Source of the DNA: Diaporthe sp. PMI_573
Taxonomy: Eukaryota; Ascomycota; Sordariomycetes; Diaporthales; Diaporthaceae
Assembly: GCA_021399435.1 (NCBI GenBank)
Contig: JAJTUP010000020.1
Span: 930,001-994,000, forward strand
Reading direction: 5' to 3'
DNA: 64,000 nt
The notes under the pieces are model-generated. The model made no database searches, was not told where the DNA came from, and saw only the letters and a list, made by a program, of their open reading frames with translations. This document shows, piece after piece, positions 54,228-64,000 of the stretch; position 1 is the stretch's first letter, and each line of letters starts with the position of its first letter. Made by a program: the position numbers and the translations under genes.

Positions 54228-55531
54228 ATGCGAGCCTCAGCACTGCGCTCCGCCATCATGGCCATGATGGCGGCGCCCCTGACAAATGGCCTCGCCCTCC
54301 CCGAAGCTGCGACCGACAGCGATCCTTTCTCGGCTGCAATTGCTTCGAGTGCAGACACGAACACCGTCAGGATCCTCGTCTGCGGCGACTCCATCTCCCA
54401 GGGAAGAGAGGGCGACTTCACGTGGAGATATCGACTGTGGGAATGGTTCCACAATAACTCCAAGACACAGTCGACGACGACGACAACATCACCATCAACA
54501 CAAGATCGCCCACCACACCCATCCTCCTCCTCTTCTTCTTCCTCGTCGTCCTCCTCCAGCGCAGACACCGCAAATAATAACAAAAACACCTACCCAACAA
54601 TCCAATACGTAGGCCCCTTCAACGGCACCCTCCCGGCCTCGGTAGACGCAATAGACGTCGACCCGACAAACCCCCAGACCTGGGGCACCTACCACCCGAC
54701 CGTCTCGCCGCTCTTCTCCCCCGGCGGCGGCAGCTCCCACTTCGCCGTCTACGGCCGCCCCGCGTGGCAGGACATCGAGCCCCTGCACGGCCAGGTCACC
54801 ACCCACCGCCCGGACGTCCTCGTCCTGCACCTCGGCTTCAACGACATCGGCTGGTGGGGCAACAACGCGACGGACCTGATTTTCAGCGTCCAGCGCCTCG
54901 TCTTCAACGCGCGCCTCGCCCGCCCTGATATCAAGATCCTTATCGCCGACGTGTCGCACCGCCTCGGAGTTTCTGGGAGGGAGGACATCGAGGGCATCAC
55001 CAACCAGTATAATGACCTGCTCGACGCCAGCGCCGCCCAGTGGTGGACCGAGGGCAGCCCCGTCGAGGTCGTCAAGGTCAGCAAGGTCTATGATTGTGGG
55101 TCCTACTCTTCCTCGCCTTCCCTGTCATTCCCCTACCTCCCACCGCAAACCTACTAACTTCGACTCCTTCTCCCCTCGCAGGCCAAGTAACAGCCTGCCC
55201 AGCCGGCATAGATGGCCTCCACCCCAACTCCCTAGGCGAATTCCAGATCGCCCGCGCCTACACCCAGGTCCTCCACGACAAGTTCCACTACGGCGCCGCC
55301 CCGCTCGAGGTCCCCTCCCCCGACACAATCCCGGGGTTCCTCGCCTCGTCTTCCTCCTCCGTCGGCGGCCCCGCGGCGCATCCTCCCGTTACCTTTCTCG
55401 CTGCCGCCGCAGGCCTGTTCTCCTTTGTCCTCATCGCCGCCTTAAGGCCGGAGTGGCTGCGCCTGCGGAGGGGTCGCTTCGGGCTGGGTGGCGTCATGAA
55501 GGGGCGTTATCACCTCTTGCCGTCGAGGTGA
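54228..55531 (+). CDS. SGNH/GDSL-type esterase with C-terminal membrane segment
   Basis: Two exons, 54228-55095 and 55182-55531, with an 86-bp intron that has a textbook CTACTAAC branch site, give 405 aa. A signal peptide (MRASALRSAIMAMMAAPLT) is followed by ILVCGDSISQG with the nucleophile Ser (55). A low-complexity insert includes thirteen consecutive Ser (about 99-111). GFNDIGWW is the third SGNH block (Asn 205), and GIDGLHPN carries Asp 300 and His 303 of the catalytic triad. A hydrophobic segment near residues 362-378 followed by Arg-rich sequence suggests membrane anchoring. Members deacetylate or de-esterify plant polysaccharides and other esters; the substrate is not evident. Confidence 0.85.
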
Positions 55532-56200
55532 TGACGGGCTGGCTGGATGGATGGGAATAGAAAGGGAACAAAGGGCACACATTATATATGTGTGTATGAA
55601 TATATATATACCCTCGACTTCCAAATTGAGGTCGTGGAGGCTATGGGGACACACACACCACGCGAATTGGATGGTTGGGCGTCTTAGTGACGTGTCAGGC
55701 AGCAGAGCCCGTGGATGAAGTGGAGCAAGGTGACCATTGCTTTCTTGGCTGGCCTGTCCTGAGCTGACCAACCTCGAGGCGCGGGAGCAGAAGAACAGGT
55801 ATAATCATGCATGGGGAGCATTCACTTGGCGCGGCGTAATGACATGGGAGGCATCGAGGTCAGAAGGAGAGGGATTTTATGATACATATGTGCTACTGGA
55901 CGTGGAGTCTGGTAGTCACTCACTCACGATATGGAGTCGATAGATAGAACTACAGAGACAAGGAGACAAACGAAATTTAGGCAGACGATGCCATCAGATC
56001 ATATACTTGTGATCAGATGTGCGTTGCGGATTATCTAATTACTCTGGTGCCTAGTATCCTAATATAAAACATGTGCATTCTCCTACCCTTATATCCGATC
56101 AGCCCATTCTACCATTGAATACATGTGAGGCCAGTCATCGGACCGTATATCGTCTATGTGTTTCGAGCTCTCTGAACACTAACTTCCGTTTGAAATCATA
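55532..56200. other. intergenic, no gene seen
   Basis: Short TATATA/TGTGTG microsatellite near 55,583-55,610; nothing else recognised. Confidence 0.4.
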
Positions 56201-56739
56201 ATGTGCTTCAAAATTTCATCCCCTTTCACTCACTTCTTCAAGTCGCCACGTCCACCAGAACCTCAAGACCAACAGCCTGAGCCACCGCTCAAGCCAACAG
56301 CCATTGCCACAGAAAGCGGAACCGAATCGTTGTCTCCAGCCACGGTTACTGGCGCCACAAAAGCCGATGCCGAATCGTTGCTATTCTACTTGGAATTGGT
56401 GCAAGGTAATATCAAGGAAGAAACAAACCTGGTCCGACGACAAAATGCCGAGGTCTGCCTAGAGTTTTTGAAGCAACACGGATACCCGGCTCAGGGGTAT
56501 CGCTTCCTGATCCACCAGGGAATAATGGAGGTTTTAAACCAGGACGACTACAAGCACAGAAAGGGAGAGCTGGCACGACAGATTCCGGGTTGTTTGAGAG
56601 ATACTTATGGACTTGTATGTTGCCGGCCCCTTTTTTTTCTTTTCCAACACCCTTTATTGGTAATTAATATTGTATATGCAAAGTCCTGCTGACTCAATTC
56701 CAGTATCCTCCCTTGCAACTTGTCAATTCCTTCGATTGA
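56201..56739 (+). CDS. small uncharacterised protein, 149 aa
   Basis: Two exons, 56201-56614 and 56704-56739, with an 89-bp intron (GTATGT...TTCCAG, branch-like GCTGACTC), end YGLYPPLQLVNSFD. The first 55 residues are Pro/Ser/Thr rich and disordered after MCFKISSPFTHFF, which could be lipid-modified at Cys 2 (inference). Residues 60-135 form charged helices (ADAESLLFYLELVQGNIKEE, VCLEFLKQHGYPAQGYRFL). No known domain. The ATG at 56201 is the first in frame, preceded by ATAATG. Without splicing the frame would end in a hydrophobic non-coding-like tail, so the spliced model is preferred. Confidence 0.6.
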
Positions 56740-57212
56740 GCAATGACCAGTGGGCAGCATGACAGACGCACAATTATGACATGGCAAAACAAATGGCCAT
56801 GGCAACTGGCTGCCAGGGATCAAATGTGCCTGTCATTTGTCGAGGAGGCAAGGGACTTGTTCTCCTGTCACTAGACCTTTAAGAAGAATACGTATAAAAA
56901 GAAGTATGCATGTAACGGGTTTACTTGTAAGAAGTCCTGCGAATAATAAGGGTGTCTTTGAAAGAAACGGAATTGAAGTGCTATTACACATACAATTAAA
57001 ATCATAGTTAGGGATAGCCGGGTATAGAAAAAGGAAGGCGACCCCCGGGGGGGGGGATTTACGCGCCTACTGGCCTTTCTATCAGAAGTCGGCAAACTCA
57101 AGCTGCCTTGAAGTTTTCAACTAATTAAGTGGCAAAATAGATTCAATGAGATTTCTTACCTACCTAGGTACCTTACAATGGGCGACGTGTACCGATTCAC
57201 CCAGGCAAAGCC
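56740..57212. other. intergenic, no gene seen
   Basis: AT-leaning spacer with a run of C/G near 57,042-57,057. Confidence 0.4.
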
Positions 57213-57707
57213 TCAAGCGTCGAGGACCAACATCCTCCGATCACCTGTAATCAAGATGTCAACATCCGTGTTAATATGGTGCCTCCGAACATCAACCGCC
57301 CGCGGAAAACCCGCAGCCCCCAAGCCGGCCGCCTTGGCAACGTAGACAGCGTTGAGCTTCTTCTGCTCATCCTCCATGGCCCGGGACCAGACCATGCCCC
57401 CAGCCTTATCGTTCCTAAGCGTCGACGGATCAACCACGCAGACCTGCATCCTCAAGTCACCCAGCCCCTTCTCCTTAGCCAGGTCGACCTTGCGCCTGAG
57501 CGACTGCCATGTCTTCTCCATGCGCGGGCCGTCGGCCAGGTGCGCGAGGAATGCGTCGTATCGGATCTCGCCTGGTTCGGCCTCCTGCGTGTATGTGCCG
57601 CAGACGCCGATGCCTATGCAGCAGGCTAGGCCTAGGGTGTAGAGGCCGCGGCCACCCTCTTGGTCCTGTCTGGCCTCGTCCATATGGGTTTCTGTGCCGC
57701 TGTACAT
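57213..57707 (-). CDS. small uncharacterised protein, 164 aa
   Basis: Single exon from the ATG at 57707 (MYSGTETHMDEARQDQ). A weakly hydrophobic, Cys/Gly-rich stretch (LYTLGLACCIGIGVCGTY) is followed by soluble, helical sequence with LAHLADGPRMEKTWQSLRRK, LRMQVCVVDPSTLRNDKAGG and AVDVRRHHINTDVDILITGD. The regular amphipathic pattern and third-position GC bias fit a real gene. No family recognised; no catalytic motif claimed. An N-terminal Met further in (MDEARQDQ) is an alternative start. Confidence 0.6.
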   Translation of the reverse strand: MYSGTETHMDEARQDQEGGRGLYTLGLACCIGIGVCGTYTQEAEPGEIRYDAFLAHLADGPRMEKTWQSLRRKVDLAKEKGLGDLRMQVCVVDPSTLRNDKAGGMVWSRAMEDEQKKLNAVYVAKAAGLGAAGFPRAVDVRRHHINTDVDILITGDRRMLVLDA

Positions 57708-58981
57708 TATGCTCTGAAAGGGGGGGGGGTTGCAGTGGTGGTGGATTATGTGAGCTTATTAGATCAATTTTGTTCAATTGAGTGATGAATAATTATTTGC
57801 CTTTGCTCTGGAGTGGTAGGGCTCGGTTGGACGAGAATATGGCGAGAGTCTAAAGGTCGACGGCGCACCGTTTTTATTTATATATCTGGAGTTATCGATG
57901 TTGCAAGCAATGATGACAGTGTCATTCAGACGAACAGAAGACAGTCTTGGTCATCGAACGGTTCTATTCACACACAATGCTGTGACCAACGCCATCAGCT
58001 GGTAATTCAGGGACCATGCCCTTCACGGAGTCCTTGGTACGAAGCCATGTCTAATCCAAACACTATATCCGGCTGACTTGGGGCTTCTTGACGTGCTTCG
58101 AGTAAAACAATGGACGAGGTGACTGGCCGCGAGGCTACGAGGCAGTTTCACGGACAGTAACATCCTCAAGGTACTGGCAGGAGCCCGGAGTGCTGGCACC
58201 GGGTGATTACATGATACCAGGTCAGCCTGGAAAGGTATGCATCAACATCAGGTAACTTGCATAGATCATATGATGCACTTCATGAACGCTCAATAGATAG
58301 CTGTGGGAATGGCACATTCAATTAGACACAGGCACTTAAATGTTACGTGACCATCGCAGACAGGCATCCGACTTCAGTAGAGGGCAGAAGGTCGTCGCCA
58401 TACAGGCACAACCTCCCCTCTAAAAACATTGAACAATATATCGACTACCCACCAGACCACAAGCACGCGTACATGATACCCAGGCAACAATAGCTTCAAT
58501 ATTTTGCATTGTGGATACAAAACTATCATCCAGTCCGACAGAGGTCTTCATAACTGACGGGAAAGGCGCACTCTTTTCGCGTTGCAACAAACAATGGTGG
58601 TATTTTGTGCCAAGAAGATAACTCGAAAAACCCAAAGGACGGGGAAAAAAGCAAACAGGCAGACAAGAAAGGTCCCCTTAGACCTTCAGACCAAGATAGT
58701 AAAAAAAAAAAAAAAGACTTGATATCATCCCATGCATTAATTACATCACGGCCACAAACTCCCTTGGATATGCAACATCTAAAGAAACCCCAGTCCAGGC
58801 TTATACCGAATGAGAAAATGAAAAAGAAACCCAATACACAAGACGAAAAAAAGGTAAAAGGCAAAAAGATAATACGCAAATATGCCAGAAACAAAATCCC
58901 CTTCCCATCTCCACATGGGAACACTCTACCCCGTCAGTTTCTCAAGCCATCAAATTCTTCCACACATCATCATAACCATTA
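57708..58981. other. intergenic, no gene seen
   Basis: Contains poly-G (57,720-57,729) and poly-A (about 58,700) runs. Likely 3' flank of the NRPS-like gene on its right end. Confidence 0.4.
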
Positions 58982-61900
58982 TCACATGGCATGAAACCCA
59001 CCCATCAGCCCCGGATCAGCAGCCTGGGTCTGTGACTGGGACACACCATACCCAGGCGTCAGCGGGCTGATGTTGTTGCCGTTATTATGGCCGGCCATCC
59101 GGCCCCCGCCGCCGCCGGACGACCGGTGGTGGCGAGCACCCATCCCCTGCTGCTTGTACAGCATCGCCCGCTCCACGGGGGTGAGCGGGGACACCATGTC
59201 GTCCATCTCGGCCGCCTCGATGGCCGCAAAGTCCATCACGTCCGTGCCGCCCGAGGACGATCTCCCCGCCGCCGCCGCCGCCGCTTCGGGCTCGACGATC
59301 GTTGGCGAGTCCATCTGCTGCTGGTGTTGCTGGTGGTTGTGCGGGATCAAGCCCGGCATCGGCGGCTCGTCCCTCTTCGCGTTCGGCTGCAGCGGCGAGT
59401 GGATCATGGTGATGGGCCGCGAAGAGGGCTGCCGCGGCGTCTCGGGTGCGTCGTCAAACTCCTCGTATGAGTCGTACTGCGCATCGTTCGGCTCGTTCAC
59501 TTTGTGCTTGTGCCCGTGCTCTTCTCCCGCCTCCTCGTCATCTGTCTCCTCGTCCTCTTCCATGTAGAACGTCTCTCTGTACGGGCTAGCCTTGCTGGAC
59601 TGCTGGGACTGGCGCTGGGACTGGCGCTGGGCATCGGGTGACGGCGGCGGCTGCTCCAGCTGCACAGGCTGCACAGGCTGCGGTGGCTGCAGCCCTGTGC
59701 TGTAAAGATACTTCAGGTTCTGGGCCTGGTGGGGCCGGAGGGTGCTTTCCTCCTCGACCTCGGCCTCTTGGTGGTCATCGATGTGTTCGTCCACGTCCTC
59801 TGCGCTCGAGCCCTCCGTCATCGACCCGCAAGACCCCGCCCGTGAGAGCTGCCCGTCTTGTTGCGCGCCTTGGCTGTTCTGGCTGTTCCTAGCGGCCTTG
59901 CTCTCCGTAATTGTCTCTCCGCTCTCGTCGCTTTGCGGCTCGGCTGCTTCAGCACTCAGGTCCGGCGAGGTCCCTACGCTGGTCTGTCCCAGGCTCAAAT
60001 CCGGACTGGCATGGGCACTCCCATCCATGGAGAAGGTGTCCTCTGTCACGGGTGTGAATGGAGGGAAGGGTGGCAACTGGGGTGCCATGCTCTGAACCCT
60101 TAGCCATGGCGAGACTGGTGGTAGGGGCGCCTCCTTGCTCATGTCACTCCCTGACGACGTTGATCTACCATTCGATTTGAGGTTCGGTCGAGCATCTTGA
60201 GGGATCGGTGGCGGAGGAGGTGGCGGGGACCGCATGTTGGTGTTGGACCGGGAGAGAATGTTCTCTTTGCTGTTCTCTCTGCTATGTCCGCCCGCACTTC
60301 CAGGCCTGAGAGTGCTTGCCATCCGTCGCAGACTTGATCCCAGTCCAAGGTTGGTCTTCTTCCGAGTCGCTGAGAAGCCCGCCTGCACTAGTGGCGGGCT
60401 TGTCATCATGTTGGTTCCTAGAACTGGAGACTCGGGTTGGCTGGACTTGAGACTCTTGTTGGACCGCTTCAGGCGCAATGCATGCACAGCCGATCCCGCG
60501 AGTTCGCTGGGGGTCGACGATCCGGGGCTCGTGATGCTCAGGGGTGGGGTGTTGCTGACGCTGGTCGGTGCTGTGACCACACTACCACTGCTACTTCCCG
60601 CTGCCGTACTGACCCCATCAGTCAGGGCGGTCGTGTGAGTAGTGTTGCTGGCGTTGCTATCACTCCGCTTGTGTTGGCGATGGACGAGCTGGACAGGCTG
60701 AGCACCTCGTTGAGAAATAGGCGGATGCACAGCTGGATGGCTCGGGAAGATCGAGGTCGACTTTGCTGCGATCGATGCAGTGGAGGAGCTTGTCACAGCT
60801 GTATTTGTCGTCGAGTCGCTCCGTGTCCTGCTATGGCCTAGTTTTGACGGCTCGAAAGTGCTGGGTGTGCCCGCGCGGTTGATTTGACCTGGCCCAAGAC
60901 TGCTGTTGCTGGTGCTCTTCCGTACCGTCGCAGCTGCGTTTGCCACGTTGGTCAAGCTGTTGCTCTTCCTGACCGCGTGCTGCAGGCTGTTGGTTCTCGA
61001 AGTGCTGCTTTTGAAGCTGCCAGACCTGTCACGAGCTTCACCGCCAAAGGCCTTGCGGACAACCAGCTCGAATTGGCCCAGCATGGTCGGGTGGTTAACG
61101 ATTTCTTGCATGGTGATGTGGAAACCATCCAGATTGCCTCCAAACACGTTCGTCGTCAGATCGCCAACCAGTCGCTCGGGGATTGTCTCGGTCAGGAAGT
61201 CAGCGAGCTGTGCGGCAGGTATCAGTGAGCCCCACAGATCGTAGAACGCGGCGGAAGTGACATGCTCCTCCGGCACACCGAGGGTGCGAGGATCAAGTGT
61301 ACTGCGCCAGGCGTCTTCGATGGTGGACTGAATTGTTGATGTCTGGCCAGGAGACATCTTGCCCTCGAGCTGAGCAAAATTGAGACCAGAGGAACCTCCG
61401 CCTCCAAAGGGGTTTGAGAATTGGACTCCGTGGCCAAAGGTCGCAGACGTGGGGCTGTTCGCGAACACGGGAAGCGGGAGCGGGATCTGCTTCGTCAAAG
61501 TCGAGTATTGGGCCGCCGTCGGCACCACAGACTGCATGATGCTGAAGCCTGTCAACATGCCAACATAGCCACATACCTTGCTCAGAACCTCCTGCGCGAG
61601 CGTGGCAGGGACAGACTGCTCCGGGAAAGATACCGTCACCTCGAGCTCCTCTTCTTCCTCCCTCCAGCTTGTCGCACCTGGCAGCTTCCCACCCGTCGAG
61701 CTGCCAGCTGCTCCTGCACCGACCTTCTTCTTCTGTACCACGCTCTTGACAAAGAAATCCGGCACATCGATGATTTCACTCTCCAAAACACTGACCCTGC
61801 AGAGCGCCGCACCGAGTCGGAAACTCTTCGTCCGTCCATCGCCCACAAACACCGTCTCGGGATCCGTCCGGTGCTGTACAACTGTGCTCAGTCGTGTCCA

Positions 61901-64000
61901 GTAAGGCCAGGGTGTGCATTTTTCGATCACGTCCAACATGCCGAGATTTTCGTATGGCACGCCGGAGGATCTTTGCTCGGCAATGCACTTGAGCAAGTTC
62001 ATCGGGCTCGTGGGCGAGTCAGCAAATCGCACGCGCACTGGGAGGATAGTAGAGGTGGGACCGAGAACACCGCCACGGTTGACGCTCGACGGGCCGAGAT
62101 GATGCTGTAGTCGTGAGTGGCAACCCTCCACAACCTCACCGAACACGACGTCAGGCGTGCCCGAAATGCTGGCAAGAACCATCCCCCACGCAGCTTTGAG
62201 CACCGTGTCAAAGCCAATGCCAAGGCCACCCATAGCAGTAGAGCTGACAGGCACCGTTTCTCGCAGGGTGCGGACTCCGCTGCTCAACTTTGGCGGTTTG
62301 GGATACCGCACCACGGAAGTCGGCTGCACGCCTTCCAACATTCCGCGCCAGTACCTCTCCGCCTCACCACCAACGTTCGCAAGTGCTGCCTCGCGGACGA
62401 AATCCGCGAATCCGGGTCGGCGGGGTGGGTTCTGCCCACCATCATAAAGCTTCTTGAGATCCTTGACCAGCAATCCAATAGACACATCGTCATATTGCGC
62501 CCTCGACAGTCTCATCACGAGAGTACTCGTCTTGCCGGCATCCAGGAACATGAACTTCGTGATTGGCCTCACGAAAAGGTCCAGCTGGTTTCTGCTCTGC
62601 AACTTTTCGCGATCGCGCTTGATTTCCTTGTCAACCGCTGCGTTAAGACGCCAGCTCTGCACGCGTGGAATGCTCTTGAAGTCGACACTGTGGTTTTTCA
62701 AGACAGCCTGGTACACCTTTCTTGTCTGGCCCTCGACGTGTGGGACGAAGGCAGTGCGAAGGATGGGGTGCACAGAAGCGAGAATCTGGCAGACTTCTTC
62801 GATGCGGCGCACTGACACGGAGGTGGTTGAGCTGGCCGCTGTGAAGTGGAAGATGAAGTAGTTGACGCTTGCCGGGCCCTGTACTTGTGCGGTGGACAAG
62901 GAGCGTTGAGGACCCTGGCTGAGCATGGCAGCCTCGATGTGACGGATTTGTGTTGATGTCGCCTCGGCAACGTCTTTGATCAGGATGGGCTCGATTCCGA
63001 GCTTTGGTGCAAGAATATTTTCAATAAAGCTCTTCTCGATGACCTGAGGAGCTGGGGCCGTCGCCGCGCTGGGACTGCTTGTCTCGTCGTATTCTGCCTC
63101 AACGGTCGCTTCTGCAGCCTGTTCGATGGATGAGTTGTCCTCCGCAGAAATGCTCACATCTCCAGCGGAAAGTTCATAGCGATCGCCGGCTCTGCAAATC
63201 TCAGCCAGCGGGACATCACTCAGAAGATCAGAGATGAAAACCGGAGCTCCTTCCCTCCTGCATTGAACCACAACCTCAGCGGCTGAGACCTCATCGCCGC
63301 CGGATTTGATGAATCCGTTGGCGGTGTCAATTGCACCTTGGTCAATGCCAAGGACTCCAGCCCAGATACCCCTGACCTTGTCCGCAAGCTCATTCAGTGG
63401 CATTGTCTTCAGGGCGTTGACACTCTCCACTTGCTTCAGGTTCTCCTCCTTTCCGAGCTCGAGCAGTTGGTCTCGGGAGAGGCCTTTGATGACTTTCTGC
63501 AGCTTGCGGCGGTTGACCTTGAGGGAATACGTTGTCGGCAGGTGCCGCACAGGTATGAAGATCTTGGGGATCATGAAGTCGGGTACAACACCAAACAGGG
63601 CTTTTTCCACCAGATTCCTGGAGACAAAAACACGATGCTTGATCTCGGGTGTGAGGTTCGAAAGGTCCAGGCTGTGTTGGCCGAATGCTGTGTTGACATC
63701 ACTTCCCAGTTCCAGGAATGCCGCCAAGGTCGGGGATCTGCTCCGTTCGCCCTTGAAAGCGAGTGCCTCAACCATCACATCGAATCCCGGTCCCAGTGCC
63801 CGACGAATTTGTTGTTCAAGGTCGGCAAGATTCACAATACGCCCATTGATCTCCAGGTCGTCGCGCTTGGACGAGACGTACTCCATCAGTCCGCCTTCAA
63901 TGTAGCGCACACTGTGCCCAGTCTTGTAATAGCGCTTCTTGCTCTCTTTCTGGTCATCCGATGCCACGACATCATCAAGGCTTCGATGACGACTATGGCC
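58982..64000 (-). CDS. NRPS-like giant with degenerate A-T-C-T domains (5' partial)
   Basis: Open for 1672 codons from the window edge to TGA at 58982, so the 5' part lies outside. Order: the end of an adenylation domain (KTGH in place of YxTGD; KRDDLEINGR; VPDFMIP; LKVNRRKL with the A10 Lys), a carrier domain whose phosphopantetheine site reads SGGDEV (Glu instead of Ser), a condensation-type domain of about 430 residues in which HHxxxDG reads SRAQYDDV, and a second carrier-like segment FYDLWGSLIPAAQL. Then comes a disordered Ser/Pro/Gln-rich tail of roughly 650 residues with poly-Pro (about nine Pro) and poly-Ala. The frame is intact and GC-rich, so the gene seems maintained although peptide synthesis by these domains is unlikely. 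Structural or regulatory roles, or a product needing only upstream modules, are open. Confidence 0.75.
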   Translation of the reverse strand, partial: GHSRHRSLDDVVASDDQKESKKRYYKTGHSVRYIEGGLMEYVSSKRDDLEINGRIVNLADLEQQIRRALGPGFDVMVEALAFKGERSRSPTLAAFLELGSDVNTAFGQHSLDLSNLTPEIKHRVFVSRNLVEKALFGVVPDFMIPKIFIPVRHLPTTYSLKVNRRKLQKVIKGLSRDQLLELGKEENLKQVESVNALKTMPLNELADKVRGIWAGVLGIDQGAIDTANGFIKSGGDEVSAAEVVVQCRREGAPVFISDLLSDVPLAEICRAGDRYELSAGDVSISAEDNSSIEQAAEATVEAEYDETSSPSAATAPAPQVIEKSFIENILAPKLGIEPILIKDVAEATSTQIRHIEAAMLSQGPQRSLSTAQVQGPASVNYFIFHFTAASSTTSVSVRRIEEVCQILASVHPILRTAFVPHVEGQTRKVYQAVLKNHSVDFKSIPRVQSWRLNAAVDKEIKRDREKLQSRNQLDLFVRPITKFMFLDAGKTSTLVMRLSRAQYDDVSIGLLVKDLKKLYDGGQNPPRRPGFADFVREAALANVGGEAERYWRGMLEGVQPTSVVRYPKPPKLSSGVRTLRETVPVSSTAMGGLGIGFDTVLKAAWGMVLASISGTPDVVFGEVVEGCHSRLQHHLGPSSVNRGGVLGPTSTILPVRVRFADSPTSPMNLLKCIAEQRSSGVPYENLGMLDVIEKCTPWPYWTRLSTVVQHRTDPETVFVGDGRTKSFRLGAALCRVSVLESEIIDVPDFFVKSVVQKKKVGAGAAGSSTGGKLPGATSWREEEEELEVTVSFPEQSVPATLAQEVLSKVCGYVGMLTGFSIMQSVVPTAAQYSTLTKQIPLPLPVFANSPTSATFGHGVQFSNPFGGGGSSGLNFAQLEGKMSPGQTSTIQSTIEDAWRSTLDPRTLGVPEEHVTSAAFYDLWGSLIPAAQLADFLTETIPERLVGDLTTNVFGGNLDGFHITMQEIVNHPTMLGQFELVVRKAFGGEARDRSGSFKSSTSRTNSLQHAVRKSNSLTNVANAAATVRKSTSNSSLGPGQINRAGTPSTFEPSKLGHSRTRSDSTTNTAVTSSSTASIAAKSTSIFPSHPAVHPPISQRGAQPVQLVHRQHKRSDSNASNTTHTTALTDGVSTAAGSSSGSVVTAPTSVSNTPPLSITSPGSSTPSELAGSAVHALRLKRSNKSLKSSQPESPVLGTNMMTSPPLVQAGFSATRKKTNLGLGSSLRRMASTLRPGSAGGHSRENSKENILSRSNTNMRSPPPPPPPIPQDARPNLKSNGRSTSSGSDMSKEAPLPPVSPWLRVQSMAPQLPPFPPFTPVTEDTFSMDGSAHASPDLSLGQTSVGTSPDLSAEAAEPQSDESGETITESKAARNSQNSQGAQQDGQLSRAGSCGSMTEGSSAEDVDEHIDDHQEAEVEEESTLRPHQAQNLKYLYSTGLQPPQPVQPVQLEQPPPSPDAQRQSQRQSQQSSKASPYRETFYMEEDEETDDEEAGEEHGHKHKVNEPNDAQYDSYEEFDDAPETPRQPSSRPITMIHSPLQPNAKRDEPPMPGLIPHNHQQHQQQMDSPTIVEPEAAAAAAGRSSSGGTDVMDFAAIEAAEMDDMVSPLTPVERAMLYKQQGMGARHHRSSGGGGGRMAGHNNGNNISPLTPGYGVSQSQTQAADPGLMGGFHAM

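Noticed and set aside
54495..54959. Long minus-strand open frame opposite the SGNH gene
   Set aside because: Shadow of a GC-rich coding strand; the + strand has signal peptide, catalytic motifs and a canonical intron.
61421..62815. Long plus-strand open frames opposite the NRPS-like gene
   Set aside because: Antisense shadows of a GC-rich coding region with no domains of their own.

Overview
The window looks like nuclear DNA of a filamentous ascomycete (Pezizomycotina, probably a plant-associated Sordariomycete; the class is inference). The genes carry short introns (about 50-90 bp) with GT..AG ends and CTAAC/CTGAC-like branch sites. Gene content is typically fungal: a Zn2Cys6 factor, secreted GH28 and GH79 enzymes, a small secreted cysteine-rich protein, a BBE-type oxidase and an NRPS-like giant. 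AT-rich degenerate repeats show C-to-T/G-to-A decay of the kind left by RIP. Gene density is low in the first 50 kb, with many broken genes, and higher and more orderly from about 52 kb on. No CRISPR array, rRNA or intact tRNA gene was seen.

0-16 kb. A PD-(D/E)XK nuclease-like gene (606-1616, -) faces a kinase-like gene (2605-4140, +) across about 1 kb. A multi-spanning membrane protein (5659-8000, -) follows. Then comes a second kinase-like paralogue that is broken three ways: a frameshift near 10,305, loss of its 3' end at about 10,908, and a matching 3' tail that reappears at 15,775-15,939. About 4.9 kb lies between the two halves: an AT-rich island with a degraded tRNA-like unit, an amidase relic, an intact homogentisate 1,2-dioxygenase (12623-14068, -), an ABM-like barrel protein (14567-15326, +), then two perfect hairpins around another AT-rich, MITE-like stretch.

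16-32 kb. An uncharacterised protein with a PPxY tail; an 82-aa small secreted cysteine-rich protein with an Asn tract (19321-19655); a secreted arylsulfatase (20161-22059); a 142-aa protein; a protein with a DAL(N/D) tandem repeat (23714-24460); a seven-exon GH79 glucuronidase-like gene (25623-27473, -); a long non-coding stretch; and a frameshifted short-chain dehydrogenase pseudogene (30768-31825).

33-51 kb. Two diverged copies of a small basic gene, one broken. Beside them lies a decayed copy of the sequence at 24.4-24.8 kb. Then a GH28 pectinase (36672-38186, -), a coiled-coil protein (39104-39980, -), a 1574-codon CorA-like membrane protein gene carrying two in-frame TAG codons (42157-47072, +), a degenerate repeat region and a secreted FAD/BBE oxidase with six exons (48424-50277, -).

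52-64 kb. A Zn2Cys6 regulator (51964-53222, +), an SGNH esterase with a C-terminal membrane segment (54228-55531, +), two small uncharacterised genes, and the 3' part of a very large NRPS-like gene (58982 to the window edge, -). That gene keeps its domain order but has lost landmark residues in its adenylation, carrier and condensation regions.

The nearest thing to an undescribed system is the divergent nuclease/kinase pair with its broken second kinase. Its two domains are those combined in Spok-type spore killers; the comparison is inference. Several intact enzymes (GH28, GH79, sulfatase, BBE oxidase, HGD) would suit a plant-degrading lifestyle. Gene models spanning introns were built by hand from splice signals and reading-frame continuity.
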